A stretch of DNA of 64,000 nucleotides from positions 577,459 to 641,458 of the forward strand of contig JAWKOC010000002.1 in assembly GCA_041391365.1 (NCBI GenBank), in the 5' to 3' direction. This document shows positions 45,413-53,500 of this stretch, piece by piece. The stretch's first letter is position 1. The number at the start of each line of letters is the position of its first letter. Below the pieces are notes generated by a model, which had not been told where the DNA came from, made no database searches, and worked only from the letters and a program-made list of their open reading frames with translations. This DNA comes from JAGRAX01 sp041391365 (lineage in GTDB: Bacteria; Bdellovibrionota_G; JALEGL01; JAGRMV01). The translations under genes were made by a program, and so were the position numbers.

Positions 45413-46197
45413 ATGATCCCAGAGCCCTACAAACTTTCGGCATTTCATGTGGCGGATAAGTTTTCGCTCAAAGAAGTCCGAAAACATGTTTTGCCTCATC
45501 CCCGTGTTTTGGATTCAACTCACATCGGCAGTGATTTTGGGGACGGGTTTGTTTTTGTCTACAGTTTTGGAGCTGTTTGCTTTTTCAACGTTGCAAAAAG
45601 TTATCAACATGATTTTTGGATCGACTCAAGGACCCATTTCCGACGATGAGAAAAGTAGAAGATCGTGAAGACTTTCTGGTCATCTGCCAAGCAGATCAAA
45701 ACGTTCATGTTAGCTTCGACAGCGTTAGTCTTCCGGAAGCCCGATTTGAATACATTGACATCGTAGCCTTGGTTGTGGCGGAGTCGATCACAATGGACCA
45801 CTACGATGGCGTAGTGGAGGCGCAGCTCGAGCAAAGTTTGAGAATCTCGGAATCTCTCCAAAAAAAAGGAAGGTTACCCAACTCCGATCGAAAAATGAGA
45901 ATGCAATTGGGTTCAAGCATGACCGCCAAACAACAGCTGGTTCACAACTTGTATCTTCTGGATCATCCTGAGGTCTTGTGGGAGGACCAAAGGCTGGACA
46001 AGCTGTACTTTGACATGGTCAACATGTTTGAAATTCAGGAGAGATTTCGTGGGTTGCAATACAAGTTGGATGGTCTGCAAGAGGATATGAGTTTGGTGGC
46101 TTTTTTGTCCAGCAATCAACGCATGGAGAGAATGGAGTTGGCGATCGTATTCTTGATCGTCATGGAAATTGTTCTCGCCTTGTTCATGCCCAAATGA
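45413..46197 (+). pseudogene. DUF155/RMD1-family membrane protein split by one frameshift
   Basis: The N-terminal part from ATG 45413 ends in FVYSFGAVCFFNV, the family's start motif. At the T5 run near 45613 one extra T continues it into DRLKDPF, REDFLVICQADQNVHVSF, then the long helical DUF155 core, ending in a C-terminal membrane helix MELAIVFLIVMEIVLALF. The joined length, about 261 aa, fits the family (yeast RMD1, Sif2-like). Function in bacteria unknown. The single homopolymer break makes a sequencing error likely. Confidence 0.72.
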
Positions 46198-46519
46198 TAG
46201 CCATGGATTCAGGGTATTGTAGGGGCAAATTTATTGAGATTTAGGGGCTTGATTTTCTGCGGCAAACGAGATATTGCTTTCTCAACATTCGATATTTGAG
46301 ACTCTTTGTCGACAAGCGAGGCCGGAAAATCCGGCGAGCCAGTTCCAAAAAAACTGAGTATTCATGATCTAACCATCATCATTGTTTTTCTCCAAGGGGC
46401 AGCGGAAGTTTTTCGCATGGATACGAATCGTAGAACGAGGTTGAGGTCAATCTCGTCGATGAACCCTTGGTTGTGTGCGTGTGCATGTGTGCCCATGCGC
46501 GCAAAGAAAGAAGACATAC
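46198..46519. other. gene-free stretch upstream of the DEAD-box helicase gene
   Basis: About 320 bases. A short frame (46306-46536) lacks a ribosome site and I do not accept it. A small hairpin GCCGGA-AAA-TCCGGC lies at 46321-46335. A long leader would fit the cold-inducible helicases of this family, but no specific element is recognised. Confidence 0.4.
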
Positions 46520-47716
46520 GTGAAAACATTTTTTGAATTTTCATTGCCAACTGCCGTGCAAACCGCGTTGGAAACCATGAATTTTGTTCAACCCACTCCC
46601 ATCCAAAGCCAGGCCATTCCCGTCGCGTTGGAAGGAAGAGATGTTCTGGGAACCGCTCAAACGGGGACCGGAAAAACTGGAGCTTTTTGCATTCCTTTGG
46701 TGAGTTATTTGATCAACAACCCAAGCAGCAAAGGTCTCATTTTGACTCCAACGAGAGAGTTGGCAACGCAGGTTTTGGGGATCGTCAAGCAACTGACAAA
46801 AAACACACCCATTCGAAGCGCGCTACTCATCGGTGGAGATTCGATGTACAAACAGTTTGATCAATTGAAAAAAACTCCCCAAGTGATTGTAGGAACTCCT
46901 GGAAGAATCATCGATCACCTGGAAAGAGGAAGTTTATCTTTGAATCAAGTGGGTTTTTTGGTGTTGGATGAGATGGATCGTATGTTGGAAATGGGATTTT
47001 CCATTCAGCTTGATCATATTTTGGAATACCTCACTTCAGAGAGACAAACCTTGATGTTCTCGGCAACACTTCCCAAGCAGATTTTGAAAATGACGGAACA
47101 ATATATGGTGGATCCGGTTCGAATCAGTCTCGGAAGCGTCAATGCACCGGTGGAAAAAATCGACCAAAAAACACTTCGCGTCAGCGACCAAGAAAAATAT
47201 GGTGTGTTGGTGGATGAATTGCAAAACCGAGAAGGTTCTGTGATTATTTTTACCAAGACCAAACGTGGAGCTGAAAATCTTGCAAGAAAACTCATGAAAG
47301 AAGACATGAATGTCACTTTCATGCATGGAGATCTTCAACAGCGAAAGAGAACTCGCGTGATATCTGCATTTCGAGAAAAACGTTTTACCATTTTGGTCGC
47401 AACTGATGTTGCCGCTCGTGGGTTGGATGTTCCTCATGTTGAGCACATCGTCAACTATGAATTGCCCCGTAATCCTCAGGACTATATCCATCGGATTGGA
47501 CGGACGGCTCGCGCAGGTGCACAAGGGCATGCGTTGAATTTGGTGAGTGATCAAGATCGTTCCGCTTGGTCTGCGATTTCCAAAATGTTGCACGGGGTTC
47601 CTGAAAAACCTTTCAAATCGGAGAAAAAACGAAGCTTTTCCAAAAAGTCTTACGCCAAGAAGAAAAGCTCTCATTTTTTTCAAAAGCGAAAAAGCAAGAA
47701 AAAAGTAGCGGCCTAA
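46520..47716 (+). CDS. DEAD-box-family RNA helicase with DEMD motif II
   Basis: An ATP-dependent RNA helicase of about 398 aa. Q motif FVQPTPIQSQAIP, Walker A AQTGTGKT (46-53), PTRELA (77-82), motif III SAT, and C-terminal HRIGRTARAG are all present, with a Lys-rich tail typical of RhlE-type enzymes. Motif II reads DEMD (150-153) where the family has DEAD. The GTG at 46520 gives the normal N-terminus; the frame is open upstream. A second, partial DEAD-box gene lies at the right edge. A perfect 12-bp hairpin follows the stop. Confidence 0.9.
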   Translation: MKTFFEFSLPTAVQTALETMNFVQPTPIQSQAIPVALEGRDVLGTAQTGTGKTGAFCIPLVSYLINNPSSKGLILTPTRELATQVLGIVKQLTKNTPIRSALLIGGDSMYKQFDQLKKTPQVIVGTPGRIIDHLERGSLSLNQVGFLVLDEMDRMLEMGFSIQLDHILEYLTSERQTLMFSATLPKQILKMTEQYMVDPVRISLGSVNAPVEKIDQKTLRVSDQEKYGVLVDELQNREGSVIIFTKTKRGAENLARKLMKEDMNVTFMHGDLQQRKRTRVISAFREKRFTILVATDVAARGLDVPHVEHIVNYELPRNPQDYIHRIGRTARAGAQGHALNLVSDQDRSAWSAISKMLHGVPEKPFKSEKKRSFSKKSYAKKKSSHFFQKRKSKKKVAA

Positions 47717-47725
47717 TTCTAAATG

Positions 47726-47755
47726 AGGATTTTTGTACTCGAATACAAAAATCCT
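47726..47755 (+). terminator. perfect 12-bp hairpin after the helicase gene
   Basis: AGGATTTTTGTA pairs perfectly with TACAAAAATCCT over the loop CTCGAA. No T-run follows, though the stem itself contains five T. It is probably a transcription end or mRNA-stabilising structure. Confidence 0.55.
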
Positions 47756-47817
47756 AAACTGGACAGTGAATTTGTAGGCTGATAAAACCTGTGCTTTGTT
47801 CACGGGGCTAGGTTCGG

Positions 47818-49119
47818 TTGAAAAAAACATTACATCCTGCGCGTGCGCTTGCACTTGGATACTTGATGTACATTTTGTTGGGGTCGTTGTTCTTGGCGCT
47901 TCCTTGGAGTGATCGAGTTTCCGTAAGTTGGTTGGACCATCTTTTTACGGCCGCATCGGCAGTTTCGACCACAGGGTTGGTTACGGTCGATCCAGGAACA
48001 ACGTACACCTGGTTTGGACAGTGGATTGTTTTGATTCTTTTTCAGCTTGGTGGACTTGGGTACATGACCACAAGTTCGTTTGTCGTGCTTGCTGCAAAAA
48101 ACTCCTGGTCGGATGAACGTAGGTCTATTTTGGCCAGTGCATTTAGTTTGCCAAGAGGCATTGGGTTGACTCATCTGGTGCGGAACATTGTTGTTTTTAG
48201 CTTGATTTCAGAAATGCTGGGAACGTTGTTTCTCTACCCTGTGTTTCGAGCGGAGGGAGTTGAGCACCCTTTGTGGTCCGCTTTTTTTCACAGCGTTTCG
48301 GCATTTTGCACGGCGGGATTTAGTTTGTTTCCTTCGAGCCTTGAACCTTTTCGAGATCAGATGTTGATCAACATGGTTCTTACTGTTCTTAGCTATGCCG
48401 GCGGTATTGGATTCATTGTATTTACCGATCTGTGGTCCAAGATCAAAAATCACGATCGACGCATCACTTTTACAAGCAAGGTGATTGTTTTTGTAACCTT
48501 GATCACTTCATTGGGGGGAGTCATCGGCATCTTCTTTTTGGAGCCGTCGATTCAAGGTTTGCCGATGAAGGAAAAATTTTTGGTCGCATTGTTTCAGGCG
48601 ATGAGTGCATCCACGACCGTAGGATTTAACTCTGTTCCGATGACAAGTCTTTCTCTTCCCGTGATCATGATTCTTTATTTTTTGATGTTTTTCGGGGCAT
48701 CTCCAGCGGGAACAGGCGGAGGACTCAAATCCACAACATTGACCGCCTTGTTGGGTGAAGCATGGTCCCATCTCAGGGGATACGAAACCGTTTGTATGTT
48801 TGGAAGACGAATTCCTGATTCAAGGGTTCGTGCAGCTTCGATGTCGGCTACCACATACGGGATGATTTTGGGAATGGGAATCTTTTTGACGGCGGTGGCG
48901 ATGCCAAGAGCAGATTTTGAATGGTTGGTGTTTGAATGCATCTCTGCCATCGGGACGGTTGGAATGAGTATGGGGTTGACTGGAGAACTCAATGCCCCTG
49001 CAAAGGTAATTATGATTGGACTGATGTACATTGGTCGTCTGGGTGTGATTACGTTTGGACTTCTCTTTGTCACACCCACATTCAATGAAACGGCCAAAAA
49101 TACAGATCTTGCTGTGTAG
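47818..49119 (+). CDS. TrkH/KtrB-family potassium transporter subunit
   Basis: A membrane K+ translocating subunit of 433 aa. Four pore-loop repeats are visible, each with the selectivity glycine: SAVSTTGL (about 47-54), SAFCTAGFSLF (about 161-171), SASTTVGFNSV (about 262-272) and SAIGTVGMSMG (about 379-389). Length is closer to KtrB than to long TrkH. It needs a cytoplasmic TrkA/KtrA partner; none is adjacent. The start is TTG; the ribosome site is weak. Confidence 0.9.
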   Translation: MKKTLHPARALALGYLMYILLGSLFLALPWSDRVSVSWLDHLFTAASAVSTTGLVTVDPGTTYTWFGQWIVLILFQLGGLGYMTTSSFVVLAAKNSWSDERRSILASAFSLPRGIGLTHLVRNIVVFSLISEMLGTLFLYPVFRAEGVEHPLWSAFFHSVSAFCTAGFSLFPSSLEPFRDQMLINMVLTVLSYAGGIGFIVFTDLWSKIKNHDRRITFTSKVIVFVTLITSLGGVIGIFFLEPSIQGLPMKEKFLVALFQAMSASTTVGFNSVPMTSLSLPVIMILYFLMFFGASPAGTGGGLKSTTLTALLGEAWSHLRGYETVCMFGRRIPDSRVRAASMSATTYGMILGMGIFLTAVAMPRADFEWLVFECISAIGTVGMSMGLTGELNAPAKVIMIGLMYIGRLGVITFGLLFVTPTFNETAKNTDLAV

Positions 49120-49195
49120 TTACCACATGTTTTTGTAGCTTTCTCTTGCGATCATGGTAGGTCCATGAAGATCCATCCAAGAAAAGAGGAATATC

Positions 49196-49825
49196 ATGTA
49201 TACCGTTTTTGGTTTTTCAACACAGAACACGTTGAAAGTTTTGTATGTTTTGGAACAATTGGGCCTGAACTATGAGTTCAACTATGTAAATTTGATGAAG
49301 GGAGAACAGAAAGACCCTTCCTTCCAAAAAATCAATCCTGTGGGAAAAACGCCTGTTTTGGTTCATGATGGACAGTCGTTGTTTGAATCGGGAGCCATAT
49401 GTCGATATCTGGCCAATGTTGAAACCTCAGATCTGTATCCTGTCCCAGCCATGAAACGTGCCAAAGTTGATCAATGGATGGACTATTTTACATGCCATTT
49501 GGGTCGATGGCTCAATGAACTGAACTATCAATACGTCATCAAAAAAATGGCGGGGAGAGGTGAGCCAGACATGAATACGGTCGAAGAGGCTCGGACTTTT
49601 GTGTTTGCCCAGGCGGGCATTGTCAACGGATGGTTGGAAAAAAATACGTATTTGTGCGGAGACTCACTGACCATCGCGGACTTGTTTGCTTTTGCCTATG
49701 TGGAGCAGGCAAAGGCTGTTCATGTTGATTTATCTCCATATCCGGCATTGGTGGCGTGGCACGATCGATTGGAAGCATTGCCTTCGGTCCAAAACGCGCG
49801 GACCCGTCTTCGTTCCTATGCTTAG
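49196..49825 (+). CDS. glutathione S-transferase family protein
   Basis: 209 aa. The N-terminal thioredoxin-like domain shows FGFSTQNTLKVLYVLEQLGL, the cis-proline KTPVLV and the glutathione-binding ES in LFESGAICRYL. The all-helical C-terminal domain carries SLTIADLFAFAY, the conserved N-capping Asp region. Exact substrate unknown. AAGAGGAA precedes the ATG. Confidence 0.9.
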   Translation: MYTVFGFSTQNTLKVLYVLEQLGLNYEFNYVNLMKGEQKDPSFQKINPVGKTPVLVHDGQSLFESGAICRYLANVETSDLYPVPAMKRAKVDQWMDYFTCHLGRWLNELNYQYVIKKMAGRGEPDMNTVEEARTFVFAQAGIVNGWLEKNTYLCGDSLTIADLFAFAYVEQAKAVHVDLSPYPALVAWHDRLEALPSVQNARTRLRSYA

Positions 49826-49908
49826 CACGCCAGCGAACCTCTCATAGCGATTTCTTATCCCATGTCTTTCAAATCCCTTGACACTCATTGGGGTAAAGTT
49901 GTAATTGA

Positions 49909-49934
49909 TTGATAATAATAATTCTTATTATCAA
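49909..49934 (+). promoter_or_regulatory. Fur-box-like operator
   Basis: A 26-bp near-perfect palindrome, TTGATAATAATAA / TTCTTATTATCAA, one mismatch between arms. It closely matches the Fur consensus GATAATGATAATCATTATC. A -35-like TTGACA lies at 49878-49883, so the site overlaps or follows the -10 region, a repressing position. It probably controls the exported protein at 49955. Confidence 0.75.
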
Positions 49935-49954
49935 TAAGAAGTGGGGGAGCAATC

Positions 49955-50320
49955 ATGAAAAAATACATGTGGATGGTCTTGGGTCTTGGTTTTGTAGGGA
50001 TGCTTTACGGGATAGAAGAGAGCTTTGGATGGGAAACGAACCAAACCGTGGAGCAAAATTACAACCATTGCAAACTGACTCTCAAAGGTGAAACCAAGTA
50101 CGGCACCAAGGTTTCCAAGACGCTCATCTATACCAACAACATGAATGACTTGGATGATTGCATTGCGCAGGCAGAATCATGGCTGGGTGTAACCAGAAAA
50201 TGGAATACCAAAACAAGGGCCACCGGAGATGTCACGATCTGGACCGAGGTCAAGGAAGTCGAGCTTTGGTTTCACGACTGTGACTGTGAGATGGAATACA
50301 AAATCATTCTCACACAGTAG
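49955..50320 (+). CDS. small exported protein, likely iron-regulated
   Basis: 121 aa with a signal peptide (MKKYMWMVLGLGFVGMLYGI, cleavage site unclear). The mature part has four cysteines, including HDCDCEMEY near the C-terminus. No family recognised. GGGGGAGC precedes the ATG. The Fur-box-like palindrome 20 bases upstream suggests induction under low iron. Confidence 0.68.
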   Translation: MKKYMWMVLGLGFVGMLYGIEESFGWETNQTVEQNYNHCKLTLKGETKYGTKVSKTLIYTNNMNDLDDCIAQAESWLGVTRKWNTKTRATGDVTIWTEVKEVELWFHDCDCEMEYKIILTQ

Positions 50321-50374
50321 CTTCTTTGAAAAAAAAGCATACACTCTCTAGGTCATGCCAAATAGGTGTGAAAG

Positions 50375-50430
50375 GGATCGAGACATGCATGCCTGGTTTG
50401 GCAAAGATTTCAACTGCAAGGCCTCGATCC
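50375..50430 (+). promoter_or_regulatory. structured leader of the SulP gene
   Basis: GGATCGAG (50375-50382) pairs perfectly with CTCGATCC (50423-50430), enclosing 40 bases with further short complementary stretches (GCC..GGC). The 3' arm ends 13 bases before the TTG start, next to the ribosome site GGGAG. It could be a translation-controlling leader. No known riboswitch class recognised. Confidence 0.45.
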
Positions 50431-50443
50431 TACGGGAGAAGCT

Positions 50444-52132
50444 GTGTTGAACAAAGATCGAATTTTTTATCCTAAATTATTTACGACTCTTTCCGATTAT
50501 TCGTGGGGCCTTTTTCGTCAGGATGCCACGGCGGGATTGATTGTTGGCATTGTTGCTCTTCCTTTGGCGGTTGCTTTTGCCATAGCTTCTGGGGTAACTC
50601 CTGAAAGAGGCCTTGCGACGGCCATCGTGGGTGGATTTTTGATTTCCGCCTTGGGTGGATCAAGGGTTCAAATTGGTGGACCTACCGGGGCATTTGTTGT
50701 GATTGTTTATCGCATTGTTCAGGTTCATGGTGTCGAAGGCTGTTTGATCGCGTGTATGATGGCAGGACTGATGTTGATTGCCTTGGGTGCTATGCGATTT
50801 GGTACGGTCATTCGATACATTCCCTATCCCCTTGTGGTTGGTTTTACATCAGGCATTGCGGTGGTCATTTTTTCTTCTCAGATCAAAGACTTTTTTGGCT
50901 TGGACCTTTCTTCTCTGCCTGCCGATTTTTTATCAAAGTGGTGGGAATATGTGTTGCACTTTCATTCGATGGATTGGCCTACGACCATGTTATCTGTTTT
51001 TTCGTTGGGTGTGGTTTGGTTTTGGCCGAAGTGGAATCGACGAGTCCCAGGATCCGTAGTCGCAATTTTGGTTTCTACTTTTTTGGTTCAGATGTTCGAC
51101 ATTCCTGTGGAGACCATTGGCTCTCGTTTTGGTGCTTTGCCAACGCAGCTGACGTTTTCGTTTCTTCCAGAAGTCACATTGACACAAATCAAAACGCTGA
51201 TTCCCTCCGCCATCACCATTGCATTGCTTGGAGCCATCGAGTCTTTGTTGTCGGCCACCGTTGCTGATGGAATGATTGAGGGAAAGCATCGATCCAATAC
51301 AGAGTTGGTGGCTCAGGGAATAGCCAATGTTGTGGTTCCTTTTTTTGGAGGAATTCCCGCAACAGGTGCGATTGCGCGGACGGCGACCAATATCAAAAAT
51401 GGAGCCAAAACGCCGATTTCTGGCATGGTTCATTCCCTTGTGTTGTTGGTGTTTGTCTATGTCATAGGACAATGGATTGCTTGGGTGCCTATATCTACAC
51501 TGGCAGCCATTTTGATTGTTGTCTCGTACAACATGAGTGAGGCTCATGCGTTTCGAGCACTTTTGAAAGCTCCAAAGATGGACGTTGTCGTATTGATGGT
51601 GACTTTTTTTCTTACTCTTTTGGTAGATCTAACCGTGGCTGTTCAGATTGGTTTTTTGTTGTCCGTTTTGCTTTTTATGAAACGAATGATTGACGTGAGC
51701 TCCATTCGTGAAATCACTGACCAGATATCAGCTGCCGACACTGAAGAAGAACTTCGATCTGATCAAGATGCTACCACAAATAAGGTTGTTCCTCGGGGTG
51801 TAGTGATTTATGAAGCTGAAGGAGCATTTTTCTTTGGAGTAGCCGAGATGTTTCGGACAACATTGGATCTGGGAAAAAACCCTCCCAAAGCGCTGATCTT
51901 GAGAATGAGACATGTTCTTGCTTTGGATGCAACCGGATTGAAAGCGCTGGAAGATTTGCATTCGAAATGTCAAAAAGAGAAAGTAAGGTTGGTCTTATCT
52001 GGAATTCATGCACAGCCCTATATGGCCATCAAACGATCCGGACTGATAGAGACTTTAGGGGGGCAAAACATTCACTATACTTTGGATGAGGCCATTGCTT
52101 CCGTTTCGGTTGAGCTGCAAAATGCGTCTTGA
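50444..52132 (+). CDS. SulP-family anion transporter with STAS domain
   Basis: 562 aa. The membrane part (about residues 15-410) opens with DATAGLIVGIVALPLAVAFA and has the GGPTGAFVV and GGIPATGAIARTATN signatures of SulP carriers. The C-terminal STAS domain (about 445-555) contains ALILRMRHVLALDATGLKAL. Members move sulfate, bicarbonate or other anions, usually with Na+ or H+; the substrate is not evident. The TTG start has GGGAG at good spacing. A stem-forming leader lies just upstream. Confidence 0.9.
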   Translation: MLNKDRIFYPKLFTTLSDYSWGLFRQDATAGLIVGIVALPLAVAFAIASGVTPERGLATAIVGGFLISALGGSRVQIGGPTGAFVVIVYRIVQVHGVEGCLIACMMAGLMLIALGAMRFGTVIRYIPYPLVVGFTSGIAVVIFSSQIKDFFGLDLSSLPADFLSKWWEYVLHFHSMDWPTTMLSVFSLGVVWFWPKWNRRVPGSVVAILVSTFLVQMFDIPVETIGSRFGALPTQLTFSFLPEVTLTQIKTLIPSAITIALLGAIESLLSATVADGMIEGKHRSNTELVAQGIANVVVPFFGGIPATGAIARTATNIKNGAKTPISGMVHSLVLLVFVYVIGQWIAWVPISTLAAILIVVSYNMSEAHAFRALLKAPKMDVVVLMVTFFLTLLVDLTVAVQIGFLLSVLLFMKRMIDVSSIREITDQISAADTEEELRSDQDATTNKVVPRGVVIYEAEGAFFFGVAEMFRTTLDLGKNPPKALILRMRHVLALDATGLKALEDLHSKCQKEKVRLVLSGIHAQPYMAIKRSGLIETLGGQNIHYTLDEAIASVSVELQNAS

Positions 52133-52188
52133 TCTTTGTAGGAAAGATGTAGTAGTCTTTGTCCTGAAACTTTTTTGAGGAGGTCATC

Positions 52189-52230
52189 ATGGAAAATGTA
52201 ACATCATGCATGACCCACGTCACTCGATAA
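52189..52230 (+). CDS. possible 13-residue peptide with strong ribosome site
   Basis: Reads MENVTSCMTHVTR then TAA. GAGGAGG ends five bases before the ATG, the strongest Shine-Dalgarno in this part of the window. A palindrome GTGAC-GTGAG-GTCAC follows at about 52257. It may be a leader peptide for rsgA or the surviving start of a deleted gene. Too short to support further. Confidence 0.3.
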   Translation: MENVTSCMTHVTR

Positions 52231-52343
52231 CCTTCGCTGCAAGCGATTGTTCACAGTGACGTGAGGTCACAAACATCATTATCTATTTTTAGTATATTAT
52301 TTTTATCGCGAATCGCCTGTTATTGCGGGCAGAAGGTGTTGCT

Positions 52344-53411
52344 GTGAACATAAGACAGTTGGGTTGGGTCCATGATGGTGGACACGAATACGAAAATACG
52401 AATCAGATTGCAAGGATCACATCCATTCATCGAGGAGTGTGTTGTGCCCTTGGCAATAAAGGAGAGTACAATGTTTATCTCTCTGGAAAATTTCATCAAC
52501 AAGTCGCCACAGGGGTTGAAGTTCCTGCGGTAGGTGATTGGATTGTGTTGGGGGATGGCTTTGTCGATCAACAAAACAAAGCATCTTGTGTGTTGAAAGA
52601 GATCCTCCCTCGCAAATCTATGATTTCTCGAATGGCTGCGGGGAAGAGAACACAGGAACAAGTCATCGCAGCCAATGTGGATGCACTATTTATCGTGTGC
52701 TCATTGAATCAGGACTTTAAGATAAGTAGAATTCATCGATATGTATTTATGGCATCGAGTGGAAAGATCAAACCCATCATTGTCTTGTCCAAATGTGATT
52801 TGGTCAAAGAGGTTGATGAGGTTGTTAAGATTTTGCACGAACATTTTCCTTTGATCGATGTAGTTGTGTGCAGTTCTTTTTCAGGACATGGAATGGGTGA
52901 GCTTCGAGCTCACATCGAACCTCTCAAGACCTATGCTTTTGTGGGGTCATCTGGAGTGGGAAAATCTTCGATCGTCAACACATTGATGGAAGATGAAGTT
53001 CAGCTGGTGCAGGGAATCCGAGGAAAAGATGATCGAGGAAAACATACCACCACTTCCCGACAACTTTTTTTGCTTCCTGGAGGAGCCATGGTGATCGACA
53101 CTCCCGGGCTTCGAGAAATTCAAATCACAGGCGATGAAGATGCTTTGTCTGAAATGTCCGGTGAAATTGAGGAGATCGCTCAGCAGTGTCGTTTTTCAAA
53201 CTGCGGCCACACCCAAGAACCGGGTTGCATGGTACAAACGGCAATTGCAGAAGGATCTTTATCTGCGGAGGATCTTGAACGATATCGAAAATACCAAAAG
53301 GAATTGGCGTTTGTTCGTGAGAAAACCGACAAACGACTCCATGCCCAGAGTAAGAAAAAGTGGAAAAAGCTCAATCTTGACATGCGGAAAAGAAAAAAAG
53401 AGTTTGGATAA
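52344..53411 (+). CDS. rsgA: ribosome small subunit-dependent GTPase A
   Basis: RsgA helps mature the 30S subunit. It is a circularly permuted GTPase: an N-terminal OB fold, then G4 (SKCD in place of NKxD), G1 GSSGVGKSS, a flexible G2 loop with TTTSR, and G3 DTPGLRE. The C-terminal zinc site is C-x5-C-x-H-x5-C in CRFSNCGHTQEPGC. About 355 aa. GTG 52344 was chosen because AAGGTG precedes it; a TTG at 52323 is also open. Confidence 0.92.
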   Translation: MNIRQLGWVHDGGHEYENTNQIARITSIHRGVCCALGNKGEYNVYLSGKFHQQVATGVEVPAVGDWIVLGDGFVDQQNKASCVLKEILPRKSMISRMAAGKRTQEQVIAANVDALFIVCSLNQDFKISRIHRYVFMASSGKIKPIIVLSKCDLVKEVDEVVKILHEHFPLIDVVVCSSFSGHGMGELRAHIEPLKTYAFVGSSGVGKSSIVNTLMEDEVQLVQGIRGKDDRGKHTTTSRQLFLLPGGAMVIDTPGLREIQITGDEDALSEMSGEIEEIAQQCRFSNCGHTQEPGCMVQTAIAEGSLSAEDLERYRKYQKELAFVREKTDKRLHAQSKKKWKKLNLDMRKRKKEFG

Positions 53412-53500
53412 ATACCTTTGTTTTTCTGTGTAACCAGAAGCAAAGATGATACGAATAGATCTTGTGATGTAAGGAAATTTTCCTTGCGCATTCAATCCAT

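Noticed and set aside
46306..46536. 76-codon frame upstream of the DEAD-box gene.
   Set aside because: No ribosome site, no family resemblance, biased composition of low-complexity CACACV type, overlaps the helicase start in another frame.
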